Origin: an uncultured Odoribacter sp.
GTDB taxonomy: Bacteria > Bacteroidota > Bacteroidia > Bacteroidales > Marinifilaceae
Assembly: GCA_900544025.1 (NCBI GenBank)
Contig: UQTM01000023.1
Coordinates: forward strand, 1-41,956
Reading direction: 5' to 3'
DNA length: 41,956 bases
The translations under genes were made by a program, and so were the position numbers. The notes below the pieces were generated by a model that saw only the letters and a program-made list of their open reading frames with translations, did no database searches and was not told where the DNA came from. Shown here one piece after another: positions 17,360 to 26,157 of this stretch (within the stretch, counting starts at the first letter, position 1; every line of letters begins with the position of its first letter).

Positions 17360-17390
17360 CAAAGCTATATAAAATATTCTAAAAATCAAA
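17360..17390 (-). promoter_or_regulatory. Bacteroidetes-type promoter of Thr/Ile leader unit
   Basis: On the minus strand TTTG (17390-17387) and TAGCTTTG (17367-17360) are separated by exactly 19 bases. This is a full match to the primary sigma factor consensus of Bacteroidetes. The expected transcription start, near 17353, leaves an untranslated lead of about 65 bases before the leader ATG. Confidence 0.85.
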
Positions 17391-17417
17391 TTTCAGGAAC
17401 TGAAAAACTGATTTTTT
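17381..17417. other. A/T-rich inverted repeat overlapping the leader promoter
   Basis: AAAAATCA/TGATTTTT form the outer stem and TTTCAG/CTGAAA the inner one. It covers the -33 element of the leader promoter, so it could be an operator. On the plus strand it ends in TTTTTT and resembles a terminator, but no convincing plus-strand gene precedes it. The 337 bases between leader and helicase otherwise hold only the two divergent promoters. Confidence 0.45.
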
Positions 17418-17591
17418 AATATTGTTAGTTTCTTGTCCGGAGTCATTTTCGGGGTGTTATTTTTCTTAAGTCGTACCGTTATTTTTATTTAGCCGGAGTT
17501 TTTTTCTGTTTCCCGGTGGGAGGTTTGATTTATTCCCGATAAATTTGATAATTCGGTTTTTATCCGGCTGATACGTGAAATAAAAATAACT

Positions 17592-17599
17592 TACCTTTG
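17592..17599 (+). promoter_or_regulatory. -7 element of helicase promoter
   Basis: TACCTTTG matches TAnnTTTG and lies 24 bases before the ATG at 17624. No clear -33 TTTG is present at 19-21 bases upstream. Its position supports the ATG over the upstream in-frame TTG at 17597, which would fall inside the promoter element. Confidence 0.6.
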
Positions 17600-17623
17600 C
17601 CTCTGAATTTCGATGAAATAAAC

Positions 17624-19561
17624 ATGAGTAACGATAAAGAACAATCGCCTATTGCCGATTTACAGCAGCAATATATTTTACTGGGTAAGGAATATGAATA
17701 CGAGAAGGAATTGTACAGGCAGCAAACCCAGCAAGCAGGTGTATTGAAACGGGTGAGGCAGGGGGTATGCTGGTATCCGGTGAGGGTGAACGGCAATCGC
17801 TATAATTCTTTGAACCAATTGACTGTAGAGATCGAGAAGGCCGAGCCGGACGATGTGGATTCTGTTTTTGAGTACGGACGTCCCGTTTGTTTTTTTACGG
17901 TGTCGGCGGCAGGGACTTTGCGTTATTTTAATTTCACGGCAACGATCGGTTATGTACAGGATGATAAAATGGTGGTTGTCTTGCCTGGGACAGCGGCATT
18001 GAACGAATTGAGGGTAGGGGTGGATTTGGGTGTCCAGTTGTATTTCGACGATTATTCTTATAAAGTGATGTTTGCGGCGCTCCGGGAAGTGATGGAAGCG
18101 CAGGGAAACCGTGCCGCTTATTTGCGTGACGTATTGTTAGGCAGGACGGTTGCCGGGAAGCACGAATTTTATCCCCTGCGTTTTCCCTGGCTTAATCGTT
18201 CGCAGGAAGAGGCGGTGAACCGGGTGTTGGCGGCGAAAGATGTCGCCATCGTACACGGGCCTCCGGGAACAGGGAAAACAACGACTTTGGTAGAGGCTGT
18301 TTTTGAAACCTTACATCGTGAAAATCAGGTGATGGTTTGTGCACAAAGTAACACGGCTGTCGATTGGATTGCAGAAAAGCTGGTCGATCGGGGAATAAGT
18401 GTATTGAGGGTAGGGAATCCTACCCGTGTAAACGATAAGATGCTTTCTTTCACTTATGAGAGACGTTTTGAAGCTCATGCCGATTATCCGGAATTATGGA
18501 AAATCCGGAAAAATATCCGGGATTTATTGTCGCATGTACGTAAAGGAGGACGTTCCGAACGGGATGCATTGAAGGAACGGATTTCAAAGTTACGGATACG
18601 GGCGACAGAGCTGGAGATCAGGATAGAAGACCAACTGTTTACAGAGGCGAGAGTTATTGCCTGTACGTTAGTGGGAGCGGCTAACCGGGTGCTGGAACGG
18701 AAATATTTTTCTACTTTGTTTATCGACGAGGCAGCGCAGGCTTTGGAGGCTGCCTGTTGGGTAGCAATTTTGCATGCCGACCGGGTGGTGCTGGCGGGGG
18801 ATCATTGCCAGCTGCCTCCTACGATTAAATGCGTGGAGGCGGCAAGAGGCGGGTTAGACCGGACGCTGATCCAGAAGGCCGCCCGGCGGAAACCGGAAGC
18901 GGTGTCGATGCTTACCTTGCAATACCGGATGCACGAGGATATTATGGGGTTTTCATCGGCCTGGTTTTATCATCACGCTTTACAGGCTGCTCCCGAAGTG
19001 AAATACAGAGGAATATTGGAATATGATTCTGCTGTGGTGTGGGTGGATACTTCCGGTGGCGGATACAGGGAGAAGATGACTGCCGAAGGGTTTGGAAGAG
19101 TGAATAAGGAAGAAGCGGTTTTGCTGGTGGGACAGTTGAAAGCTTATATAGAAAAGATCGGTGGTGAACGAATATTAGAGGAAAGTATCGATTTCGGCCT
19201 GATTTCGCCTTATCGGGCGCAGGTGCAATATATACGGGGATTGATTAAGAAAGACCGTTTTTTTCGTCCGTTCCGCCGCTTGCTGACCGTTCATACAGTG
19301 GACGGTTTTCAGGGACAGGAGCGGGATGTGATTTTTATCAGCCTGGTAAGGGCGAATGAAGACGGGCAAATCGGTTTTTTGAACGATTTACGCCGAATGA
19401 ATGTAGCGATCACCCGTGCCCGTATGAAGTTGATAATCTTAGGAGATGCTTCCACTTTAATCCGCCATCCGTTTTATAAGGCTTTATACGATTATATCGG
19501 AGAGCGGGGCATGGTTGTCGATGGTGAAGCGACAGGGATGTTAAACGATGAGATTGAATAG
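17624..19561 (+). CDS. SF1 helicase, Upf1/IGHMBP2-like
   Basis: A 645-residue ATP-dependent nucleic-acid helicase of superfamily 1B. After an N-terminal beta-rich region (residues 1-185), LNRSQEEAV gives the Q motif and HGPPGTGKTTT the Walker A (near 211). LFIDEAAQALEAA is the DEAA-type Walker B (near 365). LTLQYRMHEDIMGFSS is motif III/IV (near 432). VHTVDGFQGQERDVIFISLVR is motif V (near 555) and NVAITRARMKLIILGD is motif VI (near 589). Homologues unwind DNA or RNA 5' to 3'. The cellular task in Bacteroidetes is not established. It is monocistronic and convergent with the EVE-domain gene. Confidence 0.93.
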   Translation: MSNDKEQSPIADLQQQYILLGKEYEYEKELYRQQTQQAGVLKRVRQGVCWYPVRVNGNRYNSLNQLTVEIEKAEPDDVDSVFEYGRPVCFFTVSAAGTLRYFNFTATIGYVQDDKMVVVLPGTAALNELRVGVDLGVQLYFDDYSYKVMFAALREVMEAQGNRAAYLRDVLLGRTVAGKHEFYPLRFPWLNRSQEEAVNRVLAAKDVAIVHGPPGTGKTTTLVEAVFETLHRENQVMVCAQSNTAVDWIAEKLVDRGISVLRVGNPTRVNDKMLSFTYERRFEAHADYPELWKIRKNIRDLLSHVRKGGRSERDALKERISKLRIRATELEIRIEDQLFTEARVIACTLVGAANRVLERKYFSTLFIDEAAQALEAACWVAILHADRVVLAGDHCQLPPTIKCVEAARGGLDRTLIQKAARRKPEAVSMLTLQYRMHEDIMGFSSAWFYHHALQAAPEVKYRGILEYDSAVVWVDTSGGGYREKMTAEGFGRVNKEEAVLLVGQLKAYIEKIGGERILEESIDFGLISPYRAQVQYIRGLIKKDRFFRPFRRLLTVHTVDGFQGQERDVIFISLVRANEDGQIGFLNDLRRMNVAITRARMKLIILGDASTLIRHPFYKALYDYIGERGMVVDGEATGMLNDEIE

Positions 19562-19671
19562 AGAATATTTTGGAGTGGAGTGTCAGGGGACTGTAAATTT
19601 TGTGAGGGAAGATATTTCTTATAATATGATCTGTTTCGGAAAATAAAGATAATATTGTTATATATCATAAT

Positions 19672-20781
19672 TCAATCATTTGCAAATTCTGTATATTCAT
19701 CTACAATACTATCGTTCATATGTTCTAAATGTGGTTCTTTTTTCAACTCTTTAACAGAATCATATGCAATATAGGTACATAAATAGGCTAAGGGGCCTTT
19801 TTCCATAAAAGCAAAAACCGGTCTGTTGATTTGTTCAAAAACAGAATCTCTACGTTCTATCGGAGCTACAATGTGTATTTTTATATCAAGCATTGGTTGT
19901 AGAGACAGTAAATCCGCCATTCTTAATATGCCTGAATATATTGCAGTTGTACCTTCTACTTCAAATGCCCTAACAATAGAATGCCTTTTTATCCATAAAA
20001 CATCAATGTTTTCAATAACTTTTAAAGTTGGTCCATTAAAAACTAAAGGAAGTTCTTCTAGTACTGTGTTAATATTCTGTAATTTCCATTTATTTAGAAC
20101 TCTAGTTCTATCAGATTTTGGAATCCATATTTTATATCCTAACCTTTCTCCGATTTCAGCCAATAATGCTTGTATTTGGATAGATTCTCGTTCTTCTTTT
20201 ATATTATTGTTATTACTACTATTGTCTTCTGGTATTTCTATAATTGTTTCCTTATTATCAGATATACGAACTTTTTGGGATGCTTTGATTTTCTTTTTAT
20301 CATTTTCTGAAAAAGGAAAATCTTTCATTTCCTTTAATTGTTGTAATAAAAGTTTTTCTAAATATTCACAATCTTCATAGGGCCATAATCTTGGGCTTGA
20401 GAACACCATATATGTCCAGTTGGTACTATCTTTGGGTAGATTTTTGGTTATTGATAAATTATTCCAAATTTTATCATCATGTATAGGTATTCCTTTTTCT
20501 AAAGGAAGCCAAACAATAGGTTTTACCTGAAATCTTAAAACAAAAGGATCGTCTTCTTTAGTGAAAATAGGTGTGTTACTAATAAATGGTTGACTGGTAA
20601 TTTCTAGTACACCGATAAAACGTTGTATTTTAGTGCAATAACAAATGAATTTATCTCCAATACTTATTTTTTTATTTTCCACATACGCTTTTCTTGAAAT
20701 TCTGAAACCAGAAATTGTTTGGTTTGATTCAGAAAATGCTAGAGCTGTATTAGGAGAAAAAAGATCAATAAAATAATTCAT
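19672..20781 (-). CDS. EVE-domain protein with C-terminal nuclease-like domain
   Basis: A 369-residue protein in visibly more AT-rich DNA than its neighbours. Residues 1-115 resemble the EVE/YTH-type fold that reads modified bases: MNYFIDLFSPNTALAF, GDKFICYCTKIQRFIGVLEI, then the IVWLPLEKGIPI segment. A poorly conserved, charged, Asn-rich linker follows (about 150-200). The C-terminal part has VLWIKRHSIVRAFEVEGTT and YSGILRMADLLSLQP, as in predicted PD-(D/E)XK-like restriction modules; the D and ExE positions are plausible active-site residues. The likely role is modification-dependent restriction of foreign DNA, acting alone. This is inferred from domain logic. Base composition and isolation between housekeeping genes suggest recent transfer. 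Confidence 0.72.
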   Translation of the reverse strand: MNYFIDLFSPNTALAFSESNQTISGFRISRKAYVENKKISIGDKFICYCTKIQRFIGVLEITSQPFISNTPIFTKEDDPFVLRFQVKPIVWLPLEKGIPIHDDKIWNNLSITKNLPKDSTNWTYMVFSSPRLWPYEDCEYLEKLLLQQLKEMKDFPFSENDKKKIKASQKVRISDNKETIIEIPEDNSSNNNNIKEERESIQIQALLAEIGERLGYKIWIPKSDRTRVLNKWKLQNINTVLEELPLVFNGPTLKVIENIDVLWIKRHSIVRAFEVEGTTAIYSGILRMADLLSLQPMLDIKIHIVAPIERRDSVFEQINRPVFAFMEKGPLAYLCTYIAYDSVKELKKEPHLEHMNDSIVDEYTEFAND

Positions 20782-20806
20782 TGTACTATTATTAAAAATG
20801 TAAATG

Positions 20807-20814
20807 CAAAAATA
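20807..20814 (-). promoter_or_regulatory. -7 element of EVE-domain gene promoter
   Basis: TATTTTTG on the minus strand fits TAnnTTTG and lies 26 bases before the ATG. The surrounding 170 bases up to the GH3 gene are AT-rich and hold no other recognisable feature. Confidence 0.45.
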
Positions 20815-20951
20815 GAAAACAATAAGTTCTCTTCCTACTTTTATGTGTTTTTTGAGACTTTTCTTTTACATATTGTGTTAAATTATAAAGAGACTTATTG
20901 TATTATTAATGATTATTTATGTGAATTAAATCTATAAGAATAGTTTTTACA

Positions 20952-23270
20952 TTAATAATAACATATCTCGCGTTTCACCCGGATATCCTCTGCCGAGCGT
21001 CCGATCTGTAATTCGAATTTGCCCGGCTCCACGATATATTTCATTTCTTCGTTCCATAGCCCGAATTCGTCGAACGGGATTTCCAGTTCAACCTGCCTGG
21101 TTTCTCCCGGATTCAGGAATATCTTTTGGAAAGCTTTGAGTTGTTGTAGAGGTGTGACGACACTCGATACTTCGTCTTTCACGAATACCAGCACCGTTTC
21201 ATAACCTGCCTGCTTTCCGGTGTTGGTCACTTCTACCCGGATCGTTACCGGTTGTCCTGTCTGCAAGAGGGTGTCCGAAAGCTGTACTCCGTCGTATTGG
21301 AAAGAGGTGTAGCTCAATCCGTGGCCGAAGCAAAAAGCGGGACGGTCGTCCTTCCGGCTCGAGCCCAGCCCGTAGCCTGTGGTATAACGGGATTTGGTCT
21401 GGTAGTAATATTGCGGGATATGCCCTGCGGTTTGAGGTATGGTAATGGGGAGTTTCCCGGAGGGATTCACCTGTCCGAACAGTATTTCGGCTACGGCCTG
21501 CCCGCCGTACATGCCCGGTTCCCAAAGATCGATTATTGCGGGGATATTTTCCGTGATCCAGGGGTTGTTCAGCGGTTTCCCATTTACAATCAAAACGATG
21601 GTGGGAACACCTGTTTCATATACCCGTTTCACTAATTCTGCTTGTAACCCGTAGAAATCGATGGAAGGACGGTCGGCAGATTCGCCGTAAGTGCGCATTC
21701 CCCAATCGCTTCGCAGCCCGTAGCCACCGATAGCGATGATCGCCAGGTCGTTTTCTTTCGCCCGGCGGACAGCTTCTTCAATGGCAAATTCGTTTAACTC
21801 GCCTCCCTCCTGTAATTCTTTGGCTTGAGTTACCGGATCGGTCGTGGCTACTTTTACATTTGATTTTTTCCCTTTTATCTTTCCGCTGGGGCAGTAGGTC
21901 ACTTCGCTTTCCCGGCCTGCCATTTGCCGGATTCCTTCTAAAATAGTCACGACGTGGCCCTGGGGATGTATGGAGCTCCAGTCTCCCAGGATAGCCTGAT
22001 TGTCGGCATTGGGGCCGGTGACGAGAATTTTTTTATAGGAACCGTTTTTTAAAGGCAGGAGATTTTTGTCGTTTTTCAATAGCACGATGGATTGTCTCGC
22101 TGCTTCCAGTGCTAATTCCTTTGCTTCCGGTGTAGCATACGTTTGCTTGTCCGGTTCGATTTTCACGTAACGTTGTTCGAAGAGTCCCAGTTCGAATTTT
22201 ACGGTCAGAATCCGTTTTACTGCGTCGTCGATCCGCTTTTTAGATACTTTACCTTCGTGCACTAAGGCGAGCAAATGATCGACGAACATTTCGCGTTCCC
22301 AGGAATACATGTGCATGTCGATCCCTGCATTGACCGCTTGCCGGACAGCATCTTTCTGATCGGTTGCCGTGCGGTGGATACGCTCTGTTTTCAGGTTTTC
22401 TATATCACCCATGTCGGTGATGTAAAAACCTTGAAAACCATATTCTTTTTTGATGATGTCCGTCAGAATCCGGCCGGATGCGTGCATAGGAATACCGTTT
22501 ACGTCGTTATGTCCCGGCATGATGGTCAATACCCCTTCATCGACTGCTGCTTTGAATGGAGGCAGGAAATCCCGGCGCAACATTCTTTCGGAGATCTCGG
22601 CATTCCCGTGGTTTACTCCGCCTATGGAAGCGCCTCCGCCCAGCAGATGTTTCACGCAGGCGGCCACCCGTTGCTGCGGATCATCGTTGTCTTGCAATCC
22701 CTGTACGGCTTTACGGACTAAAACGGAGGTTAAAAACGGGCATTCCCCATAAGTTTCGCCGGTTCGTCCGAAGCGGGCGTCGTGAACAATGTCGATGCAC
22801 GGGGCGAATGTCCATTGATTGCCGCAAGCACGTATTTCTTTGGCAGAAAGTTGAGCGGCACGGTAAACTAATTCGGGGTTGAATGTTGCCGCCATACTGA
22901 TAGAGGTGGGAAATACGGTACGTCCCGGCATCAATGCGTGACCGTGGGCGGCATCCACTCCGATCAGAAATGGAATTTTTAGCCGGGTTTTTTCGGATAA
23001 TGCTTGAATTTCATTGTATTTTTCGGGTGTGATGTCACCGATGAAAGCACCGATTCCTTCCCCGTTTGCCAAAGTCGAGTTTTTGTATTTTTCTAAATCC
23101 CAGACGGCGAACATATCCATTTGGGCTATTTTTTCTTCAAGTGTCATTTTCGACATAAGTAGCTGTACCCGTTTGGAAACCGGGAGTTTGGGATCGGTGT
23201 ACGTCGCTGCCTGTACGAGTGTCCCGGATAGCCAAATGGTTATGAGGGATAAAAAAATGTGCTTTTTCAT
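20952..23270 (-). CDS. bglX: Secreted GH3 beta-glucosidase
   Basis: A 772-residue protein with a signal peptide (MKKHIFLSLITIWLSG, cleavage near VQA). The N-terminal TIM barrel has GVDAAHGHALMPGRTVFPTS and KHLLGGG. FYITDMGDIENL carries the nucleophile aspartate near residue 286. The alpha/beta sandwich domain follows with SIVLLKNDKNLLPL and VTGPNADNQAILGDW. A C-terminal fibronectin III-like domain begins near TGKQAGYETV. This is the architecture and length of periplasmic BglX-type enzymes that release glucose from beta-linked oligosaccharides. Exact specificity is not visible. It appears to be monocistronic. Confidence 0.92.
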   Translation of the reverse strand: MKKHIFLSLITIWLSGTLVQAATYTDPKLPVSKRVQLLMSKMTLEEKIAQMDMFAVWDLEKYKNSTLANGEGIGAFIGDITPEKYNEIQALSEKTRLKIPFLIGVDAAHGHALMPGRTVFPTSISMAATFNPELVYRAAQLSAKEIRACGNQWTFAPCIDIVHDARFGRTGETYGECPFLTSVLVRKAVQGLQDNDDPQQRVAACVKHLLGGGASIGGVNHGNAEISERMLRRDFLPPFKAAVDEGVLTIMPGHNDVNGIPMHASGRILTDIIKKEYGFQGFYITDMGDIENLKTERIHRTATDQKDAVRQAVNAGIDMHMYSWEREMFVDHLLALVHEGKVSKKRIDDAVKRILTVKFELGLFEQRYVKIEPDKQTYATPEAKELALEAARQSIVLLKNDKNLLPLKNGSYKKILVTGPNADNQAILGDWSSIHPQGHVVTILEGIRQMAGRESEVTYCPSGKIKGKKSNVKVATTDPVTQAKELQEGGELNEFAIEEAVRRAKENDLAIIAIGGYGLRSDWGMRTYGESADRPSIDFYGLQAELVKRVYETGVPTIVLIVNGKPLNNPWITENIPAIIDLWEPGMYGGQAVAEILFGQVNPSGKLPITIPQTAGHIPQYYYQTKSRYTTGYGLGSSRKDDRPAFCFGHGLSYTSFQYDGVQLSDTLLQTGQPVTIRVEVTNTGKQAGYETVLVFVKDEVSSVVTPLQQLKAFQKIFLNPGETRQVELEIPFDEFGLWNEEMKYIVEPGKFELQIGRSAEDIRVKREICYY

Positions 23271-23358
23271 AATGTATAGGTTATGTTTTTAACGATATAT
23301 GCTTTTGCCCTTCGACGGTGATTTTGGGAAAGCCGGTTTTTCTTACTGACGCCAGTCT

Positions 23359-23366
23359 CAAATTTA
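23359..23366 (-). promoter_or_regulatory. Possible -7 element of GH3 gene promoter
   Basis: TAAATTTG on the minus strand fits TAnnTTTG, about 89 bases before the GH3 ATG. No -33 match accompanies it, so this is a weak call. Confidence 0.3.
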
Positions 23367-23414
23367 TAAATTATTTTCCCATTTTATAAGGATTCGGCCG
23401 GATGATTTTTAGCT

Positions 23415-23448
23415 TTTGTCAGGTATTTATAATCTTTTTATATATTTG
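23415..23448 (+). promoter_or_regulatory. Promoter of transglutaminase lipoprotein gene
   Basis: TTTG at 23415-23418 and TATATTTG at 23441-23448 are separated by 22 bases, close to the usual 19-21. The start codon follows 27 bases later. Confidence 0.55.
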
Positions 23449-23475
23449 TTCTTGCATAATTTTTAATATAGAACT

Positions 23476-26157
23476 ATGAATAGATTGGCTGTGTGGATCA
23501 TGCTTTTATTGGTGTTGGGAGGATGCCGGGAAGAAAAGCATTTTATTACCGATCCGGTTTACCGGCAGACGGTGGAACGGGATTTTGAAACGAAGAAGCA
23601 ATTGCTTATGCAGGCTCCCCAAAACCTGTTTGCCGTGTTTGAAACTCCATTGAGTACGGAGGAACGGGAGGCATTGCAGTTTTTGTATGCTTATTCGCCT
23701 TTGATCGATTTGTCGGGGGAACATTGCGGAGCGTTTTTGCTCGATCATGTCAGGCATTCTTTTAAGGTGAGGGAGGAGATGCCTTGGGGGAAAGAAATTC
23801 CTGAAATTATTTTCCGGCATTTTGTTTTTCCGGTCCGGGGAAGCAATGAAAGCCTGGATTCTTCCCGGATGGTTTTTTATAAAGAATTGCGGGACAGGGT
23901 ATTGAAGTGTGCTACGATGGAAGATGCCGCTTTGGAGGTAAATCATTGGTGTCATGAAAAAGCGATTTATAAGCCGACGAATGCCCGTACCTGTGCACCT
24001 TTGACTATGCTGACTACGGCTTACGGCAGATGCGGGGAGGAGTCGGTTTTTGCTTTGGCGGCTTTGCGGGCTGTGGGGATTCCTGCCCGTCAGGTATATA
24101 CGCCCCGTTGGGCACATTGCGATGATAATCATGCCTGGATAGAGGTATGGGTGGACGGAAAGTGGAAATATTTAGGGGCTTGTGAGCCTGAACCCCGCTT
24201 GGATATAGCCTGGTTTACCGCTCCGGTGCGCCGGGGATTGTTTATGCTGGCCAGGGTGTTTGGAAAATATAATTCGGATGAAGAGATTGCCTCTGAAAAT
24301 GCTAACGGGACGGTAGTGAATGTTACCGGGAATTATACGGATGTACGGAAAATGGAGGTGAAAGTGACCGATGTGGAAGGGAAACCGGTGCCGGGAGCCA
24401 AAGTGGAATTTCGTATTTATAATTACGGGGAATATTATCCGGTGGCTTCTTTTAAGGCCGATCATAAAGGGATGGCCCGATTGACGGGAGGATTGGGTGA
24501 TTGGATCGTGTGGGCGACGGATGGTGAGCGATACGGATTTTCCGAGTTGAAAGGGGCGAAAACGGATCGGGTTATCGTCGTATTGGATAAGGCTTCCGGA
24601 ACTGTTTTTACGGAGGATTACGATCTTATGCCGCCCGTGGAAAAAGCTTATGAGGCTTTGGTGCCCGATAGTGAGCGGGCTGTGAACGACCGTCGTTTTA
24701 TGTATGAGGATTCTGTCCGGAATGCTTTTATTGCTACCTTTCCGGGAACTTTGGAAATAGAGAGGCTGGCAGAGGAATTGGGGGTAAATCGGGAACGGTT
24801 AGGAGGATTTATTAAAGAAAGCCGCGGAAATTACAGTCAGGTCATCCGGTTTATCCGGGAAACGGATCCCGAAAATCGGGCTTTGGCTATGGATTTGCTC
24901 GGAACAGTACAAGGGAAGGATTTACAGGATACGCCTGCCGGGACATGGAGGGTGCATTTCATGGCAGCCCGGAAATTTCTGGATAAACCGCGTTTTCCCG
25001 AATATTTGTTGAGCGGGTTTGCTTATTCGGATCTGTTCCGCGATTATATTTTGAATCCCCGGATCAAGAACGAGCTTATCACATCCTGGCGCGCACCATT
25101 GGAGGCATATTTGGCTGAGAAGAATATAACTTCTGTGTCCGGTTTATTGAAAGACATGGAGCATATTGCAGTCGTCGATTCGGTCAATACGGTGAATATC
25201 GCAACTCCGCCGGAAGGCGTGCTGGCTGCCCGGGTTACCGATACGCCTTCGAAGGATTTGTTTTTTGTAGCGGCTTGCCGTACGATGGGGATTGCTGCCC
25301 GGCTGAATCCTGTGGACGGAAAACCCGAATACAATGCAGGGAAAGGGTGGACTCCTGTCGTGTTTTCTGCCCGGCAATCTGTAGCACCTAAAGGGGAGTT
25401 GGCTGTGCGTTACCGGGAAAGAGCGGTGAAAGATCCCGTTTATTATACTCATTTTACGGTGTCGAAAATCAATAACGGAGTGGCGCGTTCGGTGGATTTA
25501 GGCAGTAATAGCCAGGTAGATATGGGGGGAGGGGCTTCGTATAGTCGTATTTTTGCAACTCCGGTCGCTTTAGAAGAAGGGGATTATATCCTCACTACCG
25601 GCAACCGCAGGAGCGACGGCTCGGTGGTTTCCCAGGTGAAGAGTTTTCAGGTGAGGGCAGGTGGTTTGACGGAAATAGAGATGACCGTACCCGATGCAAA
25701 AGAGGAATTGGCGGTGCTGGGAACCATCCGGATGCCTTTGGAATATATGCCGGAAACCGGCGAAAAGCCTTATCGCTTTGAATTGCCGGAAACCGGTTAT
25801 ACGGCGTTGGTATTCATTGCCGCCAACCAGGAACCGACCAATCATTTGGTGCGAGATATGAGCGCTTTGAAAACGGAGTTCGAAGAAAAAGGCGTGGAAA
25901 TGGCTTTTTTGTTTACAGACCGCGATCAGTTGGGACGTTTTTCCCGGCACGATTTCCGCCCGTTGCCCGGTGTGATGAAATTAGGATATGACCGGGACGG
26001 TAAAATCAGGAATATGCTGGCAGAATCGTTGAAATTGAAGAATATCGACAACCTGCCTTTGATCGTGATGGTAAACCGGAAGGGTGAGGTTATATTTATT
26101 TCGCAGGGTTACCGGATCGGGTTGGGTACTCAAATCCTGAAAATGATGAATTATTGA
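23476..26157 (+). CDS. Lipoprotein: transglutaminase core plus thioredoxin-like domain
   Basis: An 893-residue protein beginning with a lipoprotein signal whose lipobox is LGGC (Cys at residue 17). A transglutaminase-like core spans about 150-250: YGRCGEES holds the catalytic cysteine (about 186), DDNHAWIEVW the histidine (about 219), and LGACEPEPRLD follows with acidic candidates for the third residue. A carboxypeptidase-type Ig-like domain (DVEGKPVPGAKVEFRIYNYG) follows near 295-370. Low-motif regions follow, including a second core-like stretch near 570-640 that lacks the triad. The last ~130 residues resemble a TlpA/AhpC thioredoxin fold (TALVFIAANQEPTNHLVRDM, then NLPLIVMVNRKGEVIF), but no CxxC is visible. 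Likely surface- or periplasm-attached peptidase or cross-linking enzyme; substrate unknown. The last 62 bases overlap the convergent phosphatase gene. Confidence 0.85.
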   Translation: MNRLAVWIMLLLVLGGCREEKHFITDPVYRQTVERDFETKKQLLMQAPQNLFAVFETPLSTEEREALQFLYAYSPLIDLSGEHCGAFLLDHVRHSFKVREEMPWGKEIPEIIFRHFVFPVRGSNESLDSSRMVFYKELRDRVLKCATMEDAALEVNHWCHEKAIYKPTNARTCAPLTMLTTAYGRCGEESVFALAALRAVGIPARQVYTPRWAHCDDNHAWIEVWVDGKWKYLGACEPEPRLDIAWFTAPVRRGLFMLARVFGKYNSDEEIASENANGTVVNVTGNYTDVRKMEVKVTDVEGKPVPGAKVEFRIYNYGEYYPVASFKADHKGMARLTGGLGDWIVWATDGERYGFSELKGAKTDRVIVVLDKASGTVFTEDYDLMPPVEKAYEALVPDSERAVNDRRFMYEDSVRNAFIATFPGTLEIERLAEELGVNRERLGGFIKESRGNYSQVIRFIRETDPENRALAMDLLGTVQGKDLQDTPAGTWRVHFMAARKFLDKPRFPEYLLSGFAYSDLFRDYILNPRIKNELITSWRAPLEAYLAEKNITSVSGLLKDMEHIAVVDSVNTVNIATPPEGVLAARVTDTPSKDLFFVAACRTMGIAARLNPVDGKPEYNAGKGWTPVVFSARQSVAPKGELAVRYRERAVKDPVYYTHFTVSKINNGVARSVDLGSNSQVDMGGGASYSRIFATPVALEEGDYILTTGNRRSDGSVVSQVKSFQVRAGGLTEIEMTVPDAKEELAVLGTIRMPLEYMPETGEKPYRFELPETGYTALVFIAANQEPTNHLVRDMSALKTEFEEKGVEMAFLFTDRDQLGRFSRHDFRPLPGVMKLGYDRDGKIRNMLAESLKLKNIDNLPLIVMVNRKGEVIFISQGYRIGLGTQILKMMNY

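Noticed and set aside
17228..17419. Val/Ile-rich plus-strand frame (MVVVVIMVVIII) that looks like a branched-chain amino acid leader
   Set aside because: It is the complement of the Thr/Ile codons. No plus-strand promoter is seen upstream, the frame runs through the minus-strand promoter, and the next plus-strand gene is a helicase with its own promoter.
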